A stretch of 64,000 bases of DNA from Corynebacterium bovis DSM 20582 = CIP 54.80 (GCF_030408615.1 NZ_CP047187.1:1550001-1614000), one strand, 5' to 3'; positions 37,046-49,665 are shown, counted from the first letter of the stretch. Notes: generated by a model not told the origin, from the letters alone. Made by a program: numbers and translations.

Positions 37046-37794
37046 CGGTCCTCACCGCCGTCCCCGCGCGCGGCGGCGAGCGCCTCACGCAACGTGAAGC
37101 GGCCGGCGTACAGCGCCTTGCCGACGATCGCGGAGTCCACGCCCTCGTCGACGACGGCCGCGAGCGCCCGGATGTCGTCGAGCCCCGCGATCCCGCCCGA
37201 CGCGACGACCGGGGCGTCGGTCGCCGCGGCGACGTCGCGGAGCAGGTCGATGTTCGGCCCGCTGAGCATCCCGTCCCGGCTGACGTCGGTGACGACGAAG
37301 CGGGAGCAGCCCTGCGCGTCGAGCCGCTCGAGCACCTCCCACAGGTCGCCCCCGTCCGAGACCCAGCCCCGGCCGCGGAGCCGCCACTCGCCGTCGACCT
37401 CCCGGGTGTCGAGCCCGACGGCGACGCGGTCGCCGTACCGCGCGATGACCCGCTCGCACCACTCCGGGTCCTCCAGCGCCGCCGTGCCGATGTTCACCCG
37501 GCGGCAGCCGGTCGACAGCGCCCGCTCGAGGGAGGCGTCGTCCCGGATCCCGCCGGACAGCTCGACGTCGACGTCGAGGCGGCCGACGACGTCGGCGAGG
37601 AGCTCGAAGTTGCTCCCGCGGCCGAAGGCGGCGTCGAGGTCGACGAGATGGATCCACTCCGCCCCGTCGTTCTGCCACTCCAGGGCGGCGTCGAGCGGGG
37701 CACCGTAGGCGGTCTCACTGCCGGCGGCACCCTGGACGAGCCGGACCGCCCGGCCTTCGGCGACGTCAACGGCGGGGAGGAGAGTGAGTGTCAT
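37042..37794 (-). CDS. priA: Phosphoribosyl isomerase, PriA-type (HisA/TrpF activities likely)
   Basis: 250 aa TIM barrel. Isomerises ProFAR in histidine synthesis. Catalytic Asp10 ([10 protein letters not shown]) and Asp174 (VTDVSRDG), plus Arg142 and Trp144 in LRGRGW, match Asp11, Asp175, Arg143 and Trp145 of M. tuberculosis PriA, the residues that let one enzyme also isomerise phosphoribosyl anthranilate. With monofunctional trpC and no trpF nearby, dual HisA/TrpF activity is likely (inference). ATG 37794 has TAGGAT 7 nt upstream, so hisA may also be made from a leaderless transcript. Confidence 0.93.
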   Translation of the reverse strand: MTLTLLPAVDVAEGRAVRLVQGAAGSETAYGAPLDAALEWQNDGAEWIHLVDLDAAFGRGSNFELLADVVGRLDVDVELSGGIRDDASLERALSTGCRRVNIGTAALEDPEWCERVIARYGDRVAVGLDTREVDGEWRLRGRGWVSDGGDLWEVLERLDAQGCSRFVVTDVSRDGMLSGPNIDLLRDVAAATDAPVVASGGIAGLDDIRALAAVVDEGVDSAIVGKALYAGRFTLREALAAARGDGGEDR

Positions 37795-37801
37795 GGGACG
37801 T

Positions 37802-37807
37802 ATCCTA
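37802..37807 (-). promoter_or_regulatory. -10 box for leaderless hisA/priA
   Basis: TAGGAT on the minus strand with 7 nt to ATG 37794, lying in the 36-nt gap after hisH. Confidence 0.5.
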
Positions 37808-37830
37808 TCGTCTCGGGAGGTGGGGGTGGG

Positions 37831-38502
37831 TCAGCGACCGTGCAGCTCACGGAGCCAGTTGCGCAGGACGGCCGCGCCGACGTCGCCGGACTTCTCCGGG
37901 TGGAACTGCGTCGCCCACAACGGGCCGTTCTCCACCGCGGCGACGAACCGGCTGCGGCCGTACTCCGACCACGTGACCAGCGGCGCCTCGGTGCGCCCGT
38001 TCGTCACGAGCTCCCAGCGGCGCACCCCGAACCCGTGGACGAAGTAGACCCGGTCGTCCGGCGCGAGGCCGGCGAACATCCGTGAGCCCGCGGGGACGTC
38101 GAGGGTGTTCCAGCCCATGTGCGGCAGGACGTCGGCGTCGAGCCTCTCGACCGTTCCCGGCCACTCGCCGCACCCGGCGGCGTCCTCGCCGAACTCCACC
38201 CCGCGCTCGAAGAGGACCTGCATCCCGACGCACACGCCGAACACCGGGCGGCCGCCGGCGAGCCGCTGGCCGATGAGCCGGTCGCCGTGGACCGCCCGCA
38301 GCCCCTCCATGCACGCGGCGAACGCCCCGACGCCCGGCACGAACAACCCGTCGGCGGCGAGGACCGTGTCCGGGTCGGCCGTGACCGTGACGTCGGCACC
38401 GGCCCGTTCGAGCGCCCGGTGCGCGGACCGGACGTTGCCGGAGCCGTAGTCGAGCAGGGCGACGGTGGGCGACGGTGACGGTGGCGACTGTGGCGCGGAC
38501 AT
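37831..38502 (-). CDS. hisH: Imidazole glycerol phosphate synthase, glutaminase subunit
   Basis: 223 aa class I glutamine amidotransferase that feeds ammonia to HisF. Nucleophile Cys in [13 protein letters not shown] (~residue 91), His/Glu in [10 protein letters not shown] (~residue 200), N-terminal [20 protein letters not shown] 38502 has TAGAAT ending 7 nt upstream, the hexamer overlapping the stop codon of the MFS gene, so a leaderless start within the cluster is likely. Confidence 0.95.
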   Translation of the reverse strand: MSAPQSPPSPSPTVALLDYGSGNVRSAHRALERAGADVTVTADPDTVLAADGLFVPGVGAFAACMEGLRAVHGDRLIGQRLAGGRPVFGVCVGMQVLFERGVEFGEDAAGCGEWPGTVERLDADVLPHMGWNTLDVPAGSRMFAGLAPDDRVYFVHGFGVRRWELVTNGRTEAPLVTWSEYGRSRFVAAVENGPLWATQFHPEKSGDVGAAVLRNWLRELHGR

Positions 38503-38509
38503 GTGCGGG

Positions 38510-38515
38510 ATTCTA
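38510..38515 (-). promoter_or_regulatory. -10 box for leaderless hisH, overlapping the MFS stop codon
   Basis: TAGAAT on the minus strand; its first three bases are the TAG stop of the upstream MFS gene, and ATG 38502 follows after 7 nt. Confidence 0.55.
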
Positions 38516-39790
38516 CTGTGACCCGTGCCGCTCCGGCAGATCGGGGGTCGGCCGTGCCCGGCGCATCCGGTGCCGGCCCAGCACCCGGTCGAGGACGAGG
38601 GCGACGCCGCCCGTCGCGACGAGCACCGCCGCCGCGAGGAACCCGCCCGGGTACCCCGCCAGGGAGACCACCGCCCCGAGGACGACGGCGCCGATCCCCG
38701 TGCCCGAGTCGAAGGACATGTTCCACACCGCCGACGCCTCCGACACCTTCGCCGCCGGGAGCCGGTGGAACATCATGAGCAGCGAGTCCGTCTGCAGCAC
38801 GCCGAATCCCCCGCCGAAGAGCACGGCGGCGACGAGCACGCACGCGACGAGCACCGCCCCGTGCGGCCCCGTGGCCAGCGTGCCCGCGACGACGACGAGC
38901 CCCAGCACCCCGGCCGCCTGGCCGTACGGGGCCAGGTGCCCGGGCTCGCCGACCCGGTCGGCCCACCAGCCGCTCACGAGCCGCATGCCCAGCTGCGCCG
39001 CGCCGATGACGGAGAGGGTCACCCCCGCGACCGTCGTCGCCGCGACCGGGTCGATCCGCCCGACCGCCGGCGCGGTGAACGTCGACAACGCACCGAAACC
39101 CATCGCGATCGTGCACATGCCGAACGCGGGGACCGCGACGAGGTGCCACGTCGGCACCGCCCCGCGGTCGGCCGCCTCCGCGGCGGTCTCCCGCGGCGCC
39201 GGCCGGATGAGCGGCACCCACAGCGCGGCGACCGCGCCGACCACCGACACCGCCGCGGCGACGACCCACACGGCCCCGCCGAGCTGCACTCCGAGCGGGA
39301 ACCCCACGAGCTCCGCCACGCCGATGACCGCGCCGAAGATCCCGCTCGACCGGCCGAGCAGCCGCGCGGGGACGAGCTCGGCGAGCAGCGCGGACTCCGC
39401 CACGGTGACCGACCCGAACCCCACCCCGCGCACCACGGCGACGACGAGCACCGTCACCGGGTCGAGCGACAGGAGGTGGACGAGCGCCGGCAGCCCGAGG
39501 AACAGCCCCGCCCCGCACATGACGGGGAAGTAGCCGACGCGCCGGAGGACCCGGGGCGTCACCGCCTGGGTGAGGACCGTCGACGCCATGAACGCCCCGG
39601 TCGCCAGCCCGGCGGCCCCGTCGCTCCCCCCGGCGCGGATGACCTCGAGCGGGACGACGGGCATGAGCAGCGCCCACCCGCCGAAGGCGCAGAACACCGA
39701 CACGAGCGTCGCGACGAACCCCGGGGCCTGCCACACCGAGCCGATCCGGTCGAGCTCCGAGCGGTCCAGTCCCCTGCGCAGCACGCGCAC
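38513..39790 (-). CDS. MFS transporter between hisB and hisH
   Basis: 425 aa, 12 hydrophobic helices; the family motif between helices 2 and 3 reads [13 protein letters not shown] and helix 8-9 has [11 protein letters not shown]. Substrate unknown. An MFS or transport gene inserted in the his cluster is also seen in C. glutamicum, which suggests a link to the pathway but not proof. GTG 39790 touches the GGAAGGGGAG ribosome site, so the GTG two codons later (39784) has better spacing and is a likely true start. A -10-like TACGCT lies near 39823-39828 at the hisB 3' end. Confidence 0.88.
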   Translation of the reverse strand: MRVLRRGLDRSELDRIGSVWQAPGFVATLVSVFCAFGGWALLMPVVPLEVIRAGGSDGAAGLATGAFMASTVLTQAVTPRVLRRVGYFPVMCGAGLFLGLPALVHLLSLDPVTVLVVAVVRGVGFGSVTVAESALLAELVPARLLGRSSGIFGAVIGVAELVGFPLGVQLGGAVWVVAAAVSVVGAVAALWVPLIRPAPRETAAEAADRGAVPTWHLVAVPAFGMCTIAMGFGALSTFTAPAVGRIDPVAATTVAGVTLSVIGAAQLGMRLVSGWWADRVGEPGHLAPYGQAAGVLGLVVVAGTLATGPHGAVLVACVLVAAVLFGGGFGVLQTDSLLMMFHRLPAAKVSEASAVWNMSFDSGTGIGAVVLGAVVSLAGYPGGFLAAAVLVATGGVALVLDRVLGRHRMRRARPTPDLPERHGSQ

Positions 39791-39819
39791 CTCCCCTTCC
39801 GTCGGTCGTGTCTCCGGGC

Positions 39820-42922
<3,103 letters not shown>

Positions 42923-43076
42923 GTGGCGGATCAGCTCCTCACGGGTTCGTCCCTCTCGGGGTCTGCTGGTGGGTCCGGCCGGTCACCGGTGAGGTACCCT
43001 GACGGGTTGATCCGCACCGGCGGACCGGGTCGGGCGCACGCCCGACGCCGGACCGGCCGGGAACAGGTCGATTCTA
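42923..43076 (-). promoter_or_regulatory. hisD promoter (-10 TAGAAT) and long leader
   Basis: TAGAAT at 43076-43071 (minus strand) is not followed by a start codon, so the his transcript should carry a leader of ~145 nt. It contains a GC-rich inverted segment and a GGTACC near the middle. Long histidine-responsive leaders are reported upstream of hisD in C. glutamicum; here I see no His-codon run and only a 6 of 7 match to a T-box core, so control is unproven. Confidence 0.4.
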
Positions 43077-43154
43077 GCCACGGGGGTCCGCCCACCGTGA
43101 ATGCGCACCCGGAGTGCGCACCAGGTTCTTCTCCAGTCGGTCAGGGGGTTTCGC

Positions 43155-44723
43155 GTGACGGCACTCGACGGGCTCCTCGCGGCCTCGGCGTCCGCGACGG
43201 CGCGCGGGGACCACGCCGCGGTGTGGCGCGCCGTCACCCGCTACGGGCTCGCGCACTGGGTCGACCCGCTGCCGGAGCCGGGGGCGGACGACCGGCGGGG
43301 CGAGGCGCTCCTGCTCCGGGCCACGGCCGCCGACCAGCTCGACCTGCGCGACGAGGCCGTCACGGCCCTGCTCGACCTCGCCGGGTGGGCCGACGCGCGG
43401 GGGTCCGCGGCGACCGCCGTCCTCGCCCGGGCGCAGCTGTGCCTCCACGCCGCGGACGGGGACGCCGGGGCGACCGTGGCCCTCCCCGACGTCCGGGAGC
43501 TGCTCGTCGACGTGCTCGACCGGCTCGGCCGCCGCCCCTCCCCCTGCGCGACCTCGTCCCTCGCCGCCGTCACGGCGTACTCGTGCGCGCGGACGGAGGC
43601 CCCGGACCTCGCGGCGTCGGTCCTCGCCGAGGCGCGCCGGCTCGCCGTGCCCGACGCGGGGGACGCCGCCCTCCTGCGCGCCCCGGAACTCCACGACGCC
43701 GGGGACGTCGACGGGGCCGTCGCGCTGGCCACCACCGTGGCCGACCGCGCGTCGGACCCGACCCGGGAGTACGAGGCGCGGGAGCTCCTCGGCGTCTTCG
43801 CCATGCTCGCCGGGGACGACGCCCGGACGGTGCGCCACTGGGGGCGGTGCGCGTGCATCGCCCTCGACCTCGGCGCGCCGCTGGTCGGCCTGCACCGGGT
43901 CGAGCTCGTCTGCCAGCTCCTCAACGCCCACGGCGAGTACGCCCGGGCGTTCGACCTCGCCTCGCGCTACGCCGCGGCGACCACGGACGCCCCGGTCAGC
44001 CCCGGGGTGCTCAATCTCCACGCCGTCCTCGCCCGCGCGGCCGTCGAGACGGGGCGCTACGCCACGGCGTGGCGGACCGCCCGGTGGGTCGCGGAGTGGT
44101 CGGAGCTCACCCCCGACGTCCTGCGGACCTCCGCGTGCTACTCGGTCGCCGCGCTCGCCGGCACGGAACTCGGCGCGGTGACCGAGGTCGCCCGGCTCCT
44201 CGAACGCCAGGCGGAGTCCCGGGAACGCGCGGGCCACCGCACCGAGGCCGCCCAGTCGCTGCGGGCGGCCGCCCGCGGCCTCGTCACCGCGCCCTCCCGC
44301 CACCGGCCGTTCGGGGACGCCGCGGCGGCGGAGGCGGCCGTCGAGCTCGCACTGTCCCTCATGGACCGGTCGCGGCGGCTGCTCACCGACGCCGGCCCGG
44401 GTGCCCCGGACGACGAGACGCGCCGGTGGCACCTCGCCGACTGGAACGACGACATGGCCGTCGTGTGGCACGCGGCCGGGGACACGGCCCTCGCCCTCAG
44501 CTGTGCGGAGGACGCGGCGACGGGGTTCGCGGCCGCCGGCGACCACGGTGGTGCGGCGACGGCGTGGACGGCCGCGGCGGACCTCCACCTCGCGTCCGGG
44601 GACCCAGCGGCGTGCGACCGGGCGCTGGCGGAGGCGGCGGCGCACCTCGACGCGCTCGGGCTCACCGCGGACGACCCGGCGCGCCGGGCGTGGCGTGAGG
44701 TGCGGGACCGCCGGTCAGCGTGA
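43155..44723 (+). CDS. TPR/helical-repeat protein of unknown function
   Basis: 522 aa. Almost entirely alpha-helical and Ala/Leu-rich, with repeated helix pairs spaced ~34-40 residues (e.g. AYGEYARAFDLASRYAA, GRYATAWRTARWVAEW, GDTALALSCAEDAATGFAAAGD), typical of tetratricopeptide repeats. No signal peptide, membrane segment or enzyme motif. Likely a scaffold or adaptor; no function can be named. GTG 43155 has AGGGGG 6 nt upstream; an in-frame ATG at 43101 is the alternative. Its 3' end overlaps convergent nadC by 9 nt. Confidence 0.7.
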   Translation: MTALDGLLAASASATARGDHAAVWRAVTRYGLAHWVDPLPEPGADDRRGEALLLRATAADQLDLRDEAVTALLDLAGWADARGSAATAVLARAQLCLHAADGDAGATVALPDVRELLVDVLDRLGRRPSPCATSSLAAVTAYSCARTEAPDLAASVLAEARRLAVPDAGDAALLRAPELHDAGDVDGAVALATTVADRASDPTREYEARELLGVFAMLAGDDARTVRHWGRCACIALDLGAPLVGLHRVELVCQLLNAHGEYARAFDLASRYAAATTDAPVSPGVLNLHAVLARAAVETGRYATAWRTARWVAEWSELTPDVLRTSACYSVAALAGTELGAVTEVARLLERQAESRERAGHRTEAAQSLRAAARGLVTAPSRHRPFGDAAAAEAAVELALSLMDRSRRLLTDAGPGAPDDETRRWHLADWNDDMAVVWHAAGDTALALSCAEDAATGFAAAGDHGGAATAWTAAADLHLASGDPAACDRALAEAAAHLDALGLTADDPARRAWREVRDRRSA

Positions 44724-45638
44724 CGCCGGGTCGACGGGCCGCAGGTCGAGGCCGATGTCGAGCGCCCGGACGCTGTGGGTGAGCTCGCCCACCGCGACCG
44801 AGTCGATCCCGCAGGCCGCGTAGTCGGCGGCCCGGTCGAGGGTGAGCCCGCCGGAGGACTCGAGGAGGCAGGAGGGGCACAGGCGGTCGCGTTCGGCGAC
44901 GGCGCGCCGCGTGTCGGCGACGTCGAAGTTGTCGAGCAGCACCTGCCGGGGGCCGTGGGCGAGGACGTCCCGCAGCTGGTCGAGGTCGTCGACCTCCACC
45001 TCGCACCACACGTCGGGGTGGGCGTCGCGCACCCGCCGCCACGCCTCGAGCACCCCGCCGGCGGCGAGGACGTGGTTGTCCTTCACCATCGCCTGGTCGG
45101 TGAGCCCGTACCGGTGGGGCGTGCCCCCGCCGTGGAGGACCGCCCGCTTCTGCAGCAGCCGCATCCCGGGCAGGGTCTTGCGGGTGTCGCGCACCGCGAC
45201 CCGCGCCCCGGGTACGGCCACGGGGGCGACCCACGCGGCGGTGCGCGTCGCGACCCCGCTGGCGTGGGACAGGATGTTCAGTGCCGTGCGTTCGGTGCGC
45301 AGGACGGTCACGGCGTCGCCGTCGATGCGGGCGACGGTCGTGCCCGGGGTCACGGGGTCGCCGTCGGCGCACAGGGGGGTGAACGTCGCCCCGGTGAGCT
45401 CGGCGACGACGGCCGCCGCGTCGAGGCCGCTGACCACCCCGGCCTCGCGCACGACGACGTCGCCGGTGACGTGCACGTCCGGCACCGCGGCGGAGGTCGG
45501 GTCGGCCGGGGCCCCGTGCGGGCCGGGGTCTCCGAGGTCCTCGGCGAGGGCCGTCGCGGCGAGCCGGCGGTGGTCCTCGCGGACGCGGGCGGGGTCGTGG
45601 AGGGCGGGGGTCGCGGGGAAGCGGGGGTCGACCGCCAT
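44715..45638 (-). CDS. nadC: Quinolinate phosphoribosyltransferase
   Basis: 307 aa. De novo NAD synthesis: quinolinate plus PRPP to nicotinate mononucleotide. N-terminal alpha/beta domain then a barrel with RTALNILSHASGVATRT (~residue 125), RDTRKTLPGMRLLQKRAV (~158), KDNH and LLDNFD/ESSGGL. ATG 45638 shares bases with the nadA stop (overlap of 1 base), so nadA-nadC are one operon. No nadB lies here. Confidence 0.95.
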   Translation of the reverse strand: MAVDPRFPATPALHDPARVREDHRRLAATALAEDLGDPGPHGAPADPTSAAVPDVHVTGDVVVREAGVVSGLDAAAVVAELTGATFTPLCADGDPVTPGTTVARIDGDAVTVLRTERTALNILSHASGVATRTAAWVAPVAVPGARVAVRDTRKTLPGMRLLQKRAVLHGGGTPHRYGLTDQAMVKDNHVLAAGGVLEAWRRVRDAHPDVWCEVEVDDLDQLRDVLAHGPRQVLLDNFDVADTRRAVAERDRLCPSCLLESSGGLTLDRAADYAACGIDSVAVGELTHSVRALDIGLDLRPVDPASR

Positions 45639-46702
45639 CACTCCCCTGCCCCCGGGGTGCCCACGGCGATCATCCGCTCGACCGCGCGGCGGGCGGCGGC
45701 CGCGGTGCCGGGGTCGACGTCGACCTCGTCGCGGCCCTCGCGGAGGCAGCGCAGGAGGGCGGCCGGGGTGATCATCTTCATGTAGGGGCACGAGGCGCGC
45801 TCGTTCACCGCGGCGAACTCGACATCCGGTGCCGCGCCCCGGAGCTGGTGGAGCATCCCGACCTCGGTGGCGACGAGCACGGTGGAGCGCCCGTCGCGCC
45901 GGGCCTGCCGGGCGGAGCTGATCATCTCGCCCGTGGAGAGCATGTGGACCCGGGCGGGGTCGACGACGCCCTCCCCGGCGAGGTAGATCGCGGAGTTCGC
46001 GCAGCCGCACTCGGGGTGGATGAACAGCTCGGCGTCCGGGTTCTCCTCGGCGCGGCGCGCGAGGTCGCGGCCGCTGATGCCGGCGTGGACGTGGCACTCG
46101 CCCGCCCACACGTGGATGGTGTCCCGGCCGGTGACCCGCCGGACGTGGGCGCCGAGGAACTGGTCGGGGCCGAAGAGGATCTCGCGGTCCTCGGGGAGGC
46201 TCCGGACGACGTCGACCGCGTTCGAGCTCGTGCAGCAGATGTCCGTCAGCGCCTTCACGGCGGCGGTGGTGTTGACGTAGCTCACGACGAGCGCGTCCGG
46301 GTGCTCCGCCTTCCATTCGGCGAGCTGGTCGGCGGTGAGGGAGTCGGCGAGGGAGCACCCGGCGTCGGCGTCGGGGATGAGCACCGTCTTGTCCGGGGAG
46401 AGGATCTTCGCCGTCTCGGCCATGAAGTGCACGCCGCAGAAGACGATGACGTCGGCGTCGGTGGAGGCGGCGATGCGGGACAGCGCGAGGGAGTCGCCCG
46501 TGTGGTCGGCGATGTCCTGGATCTCGGGGAGTTCGTAGTTGTGGGCGAGGATGACCGCGTTGTGGCGGGCGGCGAGGTCGCGGACCTCCCGTCGCCACGC
46601 GGCGTCGGCCTCGATCCCGTCCCAGCGGCCGTCGATCCGCCGGATGCTGGGTCCCTGCGGGTCAGGGGCGGCGGTGGGTGTCGTCGTGGAGGAGAAGCTC
46701 AT
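45638..46702 (-). CDS. nadA: Quinolinate synthase
   Basis: 354 aa. Condenses iminoaspartate with DHAP; needs a [4Fe-4S] cluster. The three cluster Cys lie in FCGVHFM (~residue 90), ICCTSSNA (~177) and PECGCAN (~266). Other motifs: [11 protein letters not shown] near the N-terminus and [14 protein letters not shown] 46702 overlaps the stop of the upstream membrane-protein gene (ATGA); in addition TACCAT ends 6 nt before it, a possible separate leaderless start. L-aspartate oxidase (nadB) is absent from the window. Confidence 0.95.
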   Translation of the reverse strand: MSFSSTTTPTAAPDPQGPSIRRIDGRWDGIEADAAWRREVRDLAARHNAVILAHNYELPEIQDIADHTGDSLALSRIAASTDADVIVFCGVHFMAETAKILSPDKTVLIPDADAGCSLADSLTADQLAEWKAEHPDALVVSYVNTTAAVKALTDICCTSSNAVDVVRSLPEDREILFGPDQFLGAHVRRVTGRDTIHVWAGECHVHAGISGRDLARRAEENPDAELFIHPECGCANSAIYLAGEGVVDPARVHMLSTGEMISSARQARRDGRSTVLVATEVGMLHQLRGAAPDVEFAAVNERASCPYMKMITPAALLRCLREGRDEVDVDPGTAAAARRAVERMIAVGTPGAGE

Positions 46703-47310
46703 ACCGTGATGGTAGTTTCTGTTTCCCCGCCGTCGTCCACCACCCCTCCGGTCGCCGCGCGCCGGACCGGCCGGGTGAACGCCCCGTCGGTGCTGAGCAG
46801 CGCACACAGCCAGTAGGCGACGAGCGCCCCGGCCGCGGCGACGAGGAGCCCCGGCCCGGCGTCGACGGCGTCGACGAGGGCGAGGACCTGCCCCGGCCCG
46901 GGCGACGACCCCTCCGGGTGGACGTGGCGGGCGACGGCCTCCCCGAACAGCAGGAAGCACCACGCCCCCGCGACGGAGCACAGGGTGACCCACACCATCA
47001 TCGGGATGCCCCGCGTCCCCCGCCCGGCGAGGAAGGTCCACAGCCCGAGCGCGACGCCCACGACCCCGACGACGCACACGTACCAGGCGAAGGAGGCGAA
47101 GGCGGCGTCGGCGGACCCCGGGTCGAGCGAGGCGCCGTAGCTCGACGAGACGACCACCCGGGTCACCGGCCGCAGCCACCCCCACAGGCAGCCGGCGACG
47201 ACGTCGCCGACGAGGGCGACGACGAGCACCTGCGCGGCCCGGCCGAGGCCGCCCCGCACCCGGGTCCGTTCAGCGTGTGTCGTCTGCCGTGAGCGTCGCG
47301 CGATTCCCAT
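46699..47310 (-). CDS. Membrane protein upstream of nadA
   Basis: 203 aa. Four hydrophobic segments (~27-46, ~72-92, ~101-124, ~148-170), short soluble loops, no recognised motif. Function unknown. ATG 47310 has TAGGGT ending 8 nt upstream (leaderless type). Coupled to nadA by a 4-nt overlap, which hints at a role tied to NAD metabolism or only at shared transcription. Confidence 0.75.
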   Translation of the reverse strand: MGIARRSRQTTHAERTRVRGGLGRAAQVLVVALVGDVVAGCLWGWLRPVTRVVVSSSYGASLDPGSADAAFASFAWYVCVVGVVGVALGLWTFLAGRGTRGIPMMVWVTLCSVAGAWCFLLFGEAVARHVHPEGSSPGPGQVLALVDAVDAGPGLLVAAAGALVAYWLCALLSTDGAFTRPVRRAATGGVVDDGGETETTITV

Positions 47311-47347
47311 GACCGGACACCCTACCCGGTGCCGCGGTGGCCCCCGG

Positions 47348-48067
47348 TCACGGCGTGCAGAACGTCCACTGCCCGCCCTCGCGGGCGAAGGTCATCCGCT
47401 GGTCCTGGTCCTGCCCGTTCGTCGTGGCGCTGACCTGGGCGGTCGCGCGGTCGCCGTCGACGGAGACGTCGTTGACGGCCCGGATGCGGGGCAGGACGTC
47501 CGGCCCCACGAGGTCACCCCACTGGCCGCGTCCGACGAAGGCCTCGCTCTGCTCGCGCAGCGCGTCCGCCCCGCCGGAGGCGTCGTTGTCCTTCGAGCAC
47601 GTGTGCTGCCACACGTACCGGGTGTACTCCGAGGCCGGGCGGTCGACGCCGAGCCCGTTGACGAGGTTCGCGATCGCCGTGGCGTCCTCCCCGGACGTCC
47701 CGCCGGCCGGGGTGCCCGCCGGGGCCCCGGGGACGGGGGCCACGGGCACGGTCTCGTCGATGGGCAGCTCGCCCGGTGCGGGGCTCCGCGGGCCGTCCTC
47801 GCCCGCCGGGTCGGCAGGCTGGCCCGGCTGGCCCGGCTGCCCCGGCTGTGCAGGTGCGGTCTGCTCCGGGGCGGGGCTCGACGACGGGGCCGCGCTCGAG
47901 GACGGGGCCGGGCTCGACGCCGTGCCCGCCGCCGGCGCCGACGCCGACGTCTCCTGCGCCCCGTCCCCACCGTCGTCGGACCCGCAGGCACCGACCGCGA
48001 GAAGCGTCACCAGGGCCACCGCCCCCGCGCCGAGGCGCCCCCGACCTGTCACCCGTCGACCGTTCAC
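47348..48067 (-). CDS. Secreted lipoprotein with Pro/Ser-rich linker
   Basis: 239 aa. Lipobox VGAC (Cys at ~residue 24) after a hydrophobic stretch, then a disordered Ser/Ala/Pro linker (~35-115) including PGQPGQPGQP, then a C-terminal domain (~130-239) with two Cys (HTCSKDN, WTFC at the end) that could form a disulfide. No family recognised; it recalls small NTF2-like lipoproteins of corynebacteria. GTG 48067 follows AAGGACGG; a further-upstream frame has no Shine-Dalgarno. Divergent from a TetR gene. Confidence 0.75.
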   Translation of the reverse strand: MNGRRVTGRGRLGAGAVALVTLLAVGACGSDDGGDGAQETSASAPAAGTASSPAPSSSAAPSSSPAPEQTAPAQPGQPGQPGQPADPAGEDGPRSPAPGELPIDETVPVAPVPGAPAGTPAGGTSGEDATAIANLVNGLGVDRPASEYTRYVWQHTCSKDNDASGGADALREQSEAFVGRGQWGDLVGPDVLPRIRAVNDVSVDGDRATAQVSATTNGQDQDQRMTFAREGGQWTFCTP

Positions 48068-48175
48068 GTCCGCACCCGTCCTTCCGTCGTTGCCGTCGTT
48101 GCTCTCGTTGCCGTCGTCACCGTCACCACCGACGCAATCACCGTCAGTGTTACAGGTGGGTACCGGGTCACACGC

Positions 48176-48185
48176 TACACTGTGT
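48176..48185 (+). promoter_or_regulatory. -10 box and small palindrome for leaderless TetR gene
   Basis: TACACT (48176-48181) ends 7 nt before GTG 48189. It overlaps the palindrome ACAC-T-GTGT (48177-48185), a plausible TetR half-site pair for autoregulation. A looser inverted repeat GTGTTAC/GTCACAC spans 48147-48173. Confidence 0.45.
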
Positions 48186-48188
48186 CCC

Positions 48189-48803
48189 GTGTCCGACCCC
48201 GCCGCGCCCGCCGACCCGGGGCCCGACCGTGCCGCGCCGGCGCTGAACCGGGAGGTCATCCTCACGGCGGCGCGCGGGATCCTCGACGACTACGGCCTCG
48301 CCGATCTCACGATGCGCCGGCTCGCCCGGTCCCTCGACGTCGTCCCCGGCGCGCTGTACTGGCACATCCCCAGCAAGCAGGCGCTCCTCGGCGGCGTGGC
48401 GGACGACATCCTCGCCGACGTGACCGTCCCCGACCTCCCCGACTGGCGCGACCGGGCCCGGGACCTCTGCGCGACCCTCCACGACCGGCTCACCGCGGTC
48501 CGCGACGGGGCCGAGGTCGTCACGGCGGCCCTCGCGTCCGGCACGACCGCCCACGACCCGGCGGCGCTGCTCACGGAGTCCCTCGGCGGGGCCCTCGACG
48601 ACAGCCCGGCGGCCCGGGACCTGCTCGCCACCGCCGGGTGGGCCCTGTCCCGGCTCGTCCTCGCCGCCGCGACGGACGCCGAGGCCGCGCGGAGCGCCGC
48701 CGCGGCCGCGGGCACGTCCCCCGCCCCCGGCGGCGACGGGGACCTCCGCACCGGCGTGGACCTCATCCTGTCCGGTCTCTCCGCCCGGGACCCCCGCAGG
48801 TAG
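48189..48803 (+). CDS. TetR-family regulator (TetR/TetC C-terminal type)
   Basis: 204 aa. N-terminal helix-turn-helix at ~residues 18-62 (VILTAARGILDDYGLADLTMRRLARSLDVVPGALYWHIPSKQALL), whose recognition helix (GALYWHIPSK) is of the TetR class. The C-terminus is a divergent ligand domain. GTG 48189 is fixed by the leaderless -10 box. Divergent from the lipoprotein gene, which could be its target. Confidence 0.85.
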   Translation: MSDPAAPADPGPDRAAPALNREVILTAARGILDDYGLADLTMRRLARSLDVVPGALYWHIPSKQALLGGVADDILADVTVPDLPDWRDRARDLCATLHDRLTAVRDGAEVVTAALASGTTAHDPAALLTESLGGALDDSPAARDLLATAGWALSRLVLAAATDAEAARSAAAAAGTSPAPGGDGDLRTGVDLILSGLSARDPRR

Positions 48804-48852
48804 CATGGGCGGGCACACCTGCCCCTGTCAGACACCCCCGGAGGGACCCCGA

Positions 48853-49665
48853 GTGACATCCGCATCCACGTTCCCCGCGCACGGCGCGACGGTCACGGTC
48901 ACGGCCGAGGGCGTCACCGTCGAGCGGACCCCGATGGGCTCGACGGTGCTCCCCCGCACGCTGCACGTCGCCGCCGGTGACCTGCGGGGATGGCGGCACC
49001 ACGCGCCGACGTCGACGTCGGCCGGCTGGGTCCAGCTCCTCACGGACCGGCCGAGCCGGCCCCCGCGCAGCGCCGTCGAGGCCGCGACCGACCCGGACAC
49101 CGTCCGGCTCGACCCCGGGGACACCGACGGTTTCACCGCCGTGACGACAGCCCTCACCCGTCTCCAGGGCGGCTACCTGGCCGCCGGGGAACCCGCACCG
49201 GAGGCACCCGCCCCGGACCCGGCCGCCCCCGCCCCGGACCCGGCCGCACCCACCCCGGCCACGGACCCGGCCGCGGCGTCGTCCCGTCCGTCCGGGCGGG
49301 CCCCCTGGGCGCGCGTCGCCACCCCGGACACGGTCCCCGAGCCGAACCCGGACGCGGACATCGACAACCCGGTGCACGGCGAGAACGTGACCGTCACCGG
49401 GGACACCGCGCCCTACGAGAAGGGCGAGATCTGGGACATGATCGCCGCGGCGGGCGGGACCGTCGGCAAGAACGTGACGAAGAAGACGACGATCCTCGTC
49501 CTCGGCCGGTGGGACTCGGTGACGTCGAAGGAGAAGAAGGCCCGCGAGTACATCGACCGTGGTCAGGACATCGCGTTGTGGACCCTCGACGAGTTCCTCG
49601 ACCGGGTGGGGGAGGAGCGCCGCCCCTCCATCGACGACGTGAGGGGAACCGACGCGCCCTTCTGA
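48853..49665 (+). CDS. BRCT-domain protein with disordered linker
   Basis: 270 aa. Residues ~1-105 form a beta-rich domain with no name. Residues ~108-150 are a Pro/Ala/Asp linker with repeats of PAPDPAAP. Residues ~180-262 are a BRCT domain of the NAD-ligase/RFC type: VHGENVTVTGDT..., GGTVGKNVTKKTTILVLG and ALWTLDEFLDRVG (C-terminal Trp helix). BRCT domains bind DNA ends, phosphopeptides or poly-ADP-ribose. GTG 48853 has GAGGGA 6 nt upstream; -10 TAGCAT (48801-48806) lies on the TetR stop. Confidence 0.8.
   Translation: MTSASTFPAHGATVTVTAEGVTVERTPMGSTVLPRTLHVAAGDLRGWRHHAPTSTSAGWVQLLTDRPSRPPRSAVEAATDPDTVRLDPGDTDGFTAVTTALTRLQGGYLAAGEPAPEAPAPDPAAPAPDPAAPTPATDPAAASSRPSGRAPWARVATPDTVPEPNPDADIDNPVHGENVTVTGDTAPYEKGEIWDMIAAAGGTVGKNVTKKTTILVLGRWDSVTSKEKKAREYIDRGQDIALWTLDEFLDRVGEERRPSIDDVRGTDAPF

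Noticed and set aside
42985-42999. T-box-like GGTACC in the hisD leader
   Set aside because: Only six of the seven T-box core bases match, there is no visible specifier loop, and the flanks do not fit; kept as part of the leader only.
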